Below, piece by piece: positions 62,769 to 64,000 of a stretch of 64,000 nucleotides of DNA. Both the position numbers and the translations under genes were made by a program. The stretch lies in contig CM055111.1 in assembly GCA_029204225.1 (NCBI GenBank), positions 10,115,000 to 10,178,999 on the forward strand, in the 5' to 3' direction. This DNA is from Diphasiastrum complanatum. Lineage: Eukaryota; Streptophyta; Lycopodiopsida; Lycopodiales; Lycopodiaceae. Numbering within the stretch: the stretch's first letter is position 1; every line of letters begins with the position of its first letter. The notes beneath the pieces were generated by a model, which saw only the letters and a program-made list of their open reading frames with translations, searched no databases and was not told the origin of the DNA.

Positions 62769-63659
62769 TGTGAAACAATCGCAAAACACAACAACTCGGA
62801 TGGATTTCAGATATGATTGCTGGTCACTGCCAGCTGTATCATTCCTATACTCCTCCAGAAAGTAGACAAGCATTGCTGATCTACGTTTAAGATTAACACA
62901 GCATTCAACAAAATTCAAACCAAGATGCTGAATTAAATGAACAAGTGAATCAGGCACACGAATAACAGCAAACTAATTTGCATTCAAGATCAGACATGAT
63001 AAGAGTGATATGTGCGCAACGGCTACAAAATCATCTATTGATTCTTCTGATTCTTCAAGCATTGCATGCAAATCCACGCAGTGTGTTGGCGTGAGAGAAA
63101 TACAATTCTCCCACGAGTAATGTCTCGCTTACTGGCTAGCGGACTTGTGGATCTATAGATCCTATGTAGAAAATTGTCTCGCACGCAGGCGGACTCGTAT
63201 TTAGTATTTTCGTCTTCTTGCTTACTAGCATTAGACTACTTCATGTATGTATCAATTATCATCCAGAAAGTATATAGTCGCATCGTGTAACTTCTAGATT
63301 AGAGTGATTAAACATCTACAACTAATCATGAATCACAAGAGTGGCAAATTAGCCACGACCTAGAGTGTATCTGCTGGCGTCATGATATCAGATCAAATGT
63401 CTGTACTTCCGGGTACTTGCATGATCTTGCCGGTCCTTTTTGGAGCGTGAGGGCAGAAAAGGATGTTGCGACGATTTTCGTGTCGTCTCGTGTCTTTTTA
63501 CTTTTGCGTCGTCTGACTTTCTCCTGCTATACCGCTAAAAATTCTCTTTTGCAAATCTTTTGCATTCCTGTCTTCTCGTCAGAAGAACATTTTCGATTTG
63601 TGTCTTTTGACTTTTGTGTTCGCGAACTTTTTCGTCAGAGCGAGGGCTGAAAGTTATCA
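62769..63659 (-). repeat. copia family C LTR (boundaries approximate)
   Basis: The low-coordinate end is placed at TGTGAAACAATC because the related fragment at 3061 begins TGTTGAGAATC, i.e. the LTR ends in CA on the minus strand. The other end is tentatively near 63659 (TGATAACTTTC on the minus strand) but is not proven: no clear polypurine tract adjoins it, and the coding frame to its right runs into it. Confidence 0.45.
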
Positions 63660-64000
63660 AAGCTTTGGTAATAGAAATGTTTTGTTTATTTAGCTCCCTC
63701 TCAAAGCATGATAGCTTGACGACTCCAAGGCTTCTCCTCTGTCTCTCAAAAAGTCCTTTGTCTAGGGCTTTTGTGAAGATGTCAACAACCATGTCTTTCG
63801 ATCCGATGAAAGTGGTCTGCAGCATCTTCTTCTCAAATAGATCCCTGATCAAGTGGTTCTTGATCGCAATGTGTTTCATCCTTGAGTGAAACATAGGATC
63901 TTTTGTCAGATGTATTGCAGATGTATTATCCATCTGCAAGACCAGAGGCTCGTTCCTTGTTTCGCCCAATTCGTCCGGGAACTACTTGAGCCAAATTATT
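63535..64000 (-). pseudogene. copia family C: RNase H / pol C-terminus, cut by window edge
   Basis: The minus strand reads ELGETRNEPLVLQMDNTSAI, HLTKDPMFHSRMKHIAIKNH, KDMVVDIFTKALDKGLFERQ and RRSLGVVKLSCF. This is a standard copia RNase H tail with the catalytic-region Asp (QMDN) and the H..H..R..K block. A TAG interrupts the frame at about 63980. The rest of the element lies beyond the window, so its state cannot be judged. The family differs from A and B in sequence. Confidence 0.85.

Overview
The window is nuclear DNA from a land plant. It is AT-rich, its genes have introns with GT..AG splice sites, and it carries Ty1/copia retrotransposons whose primer-binding site matches initiator tRNA-Met. 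Two recognisable intact genes belong to plant-typical families: an Mpv17/PMP22-type membrane protein and a DUF3527 protein. Long (GA/CT)n tracts are unusually common. The combination of relic gene families and a DNA-methyltransferase-like relic makes me lean towards a non-seed plant (lycophyte, fern or bryophyte), but nothing here proves that.

Layout. 0.4-2.9 kb (-): a decayed multi-exon gene whose 3' exons resemble the catalytic half of a class-beta DNA amino-methyltransferase. 3.06-3.5 kb: a copia LTR fragment abutting it. 3.2-4.6 kb (+): a broken Cys/His-rich ORF of WRKY/GCM-like appearance. 5.0-7.0 kb (-): a decayed coiled-coil protein. 11.2-12.1 kb (+): an unknown spliced gene with one stop codon. 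12.2-13.2 kb (-): two tandem copies of an unknown exon with a 200-bp foldback between them. 15.8-16.8 kb: a solo LTR with target-site duplication. 18.6-22.2 kb (+): an intact three-exon Mpv17/PMP22 gene. 25.6-31 kb and 37-45 kb: nested and rearranged copia elements, including one full-length element (38231-44440) with paired LTRs, primer-binding site, polypurine tract and a 5-bp target-site duplication. 49.6-53.1 kb (-): an intact two-exon DUF3527 gene. 53.7 kb: a tRNA-Thr-like relic. 55-62 kb: gene-free DNA with degenerate tandem repeats and microsatellites. 62.8-64 kb (-): the 3' end of a third copia family, running off the window.

How it fits together. There is no operon or pathway. Two apparently functional housekeeping-type genes stand about 27 kb apart in a landscape made by copia insertion, internal deletion, LTR-LTR recombination and microsatellite growth. 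The most unusual content is the relic methyltransferase gene and the two unrecognised spliced families at 11-13 kb. All calls come from reading the sequence; no database search was possible.
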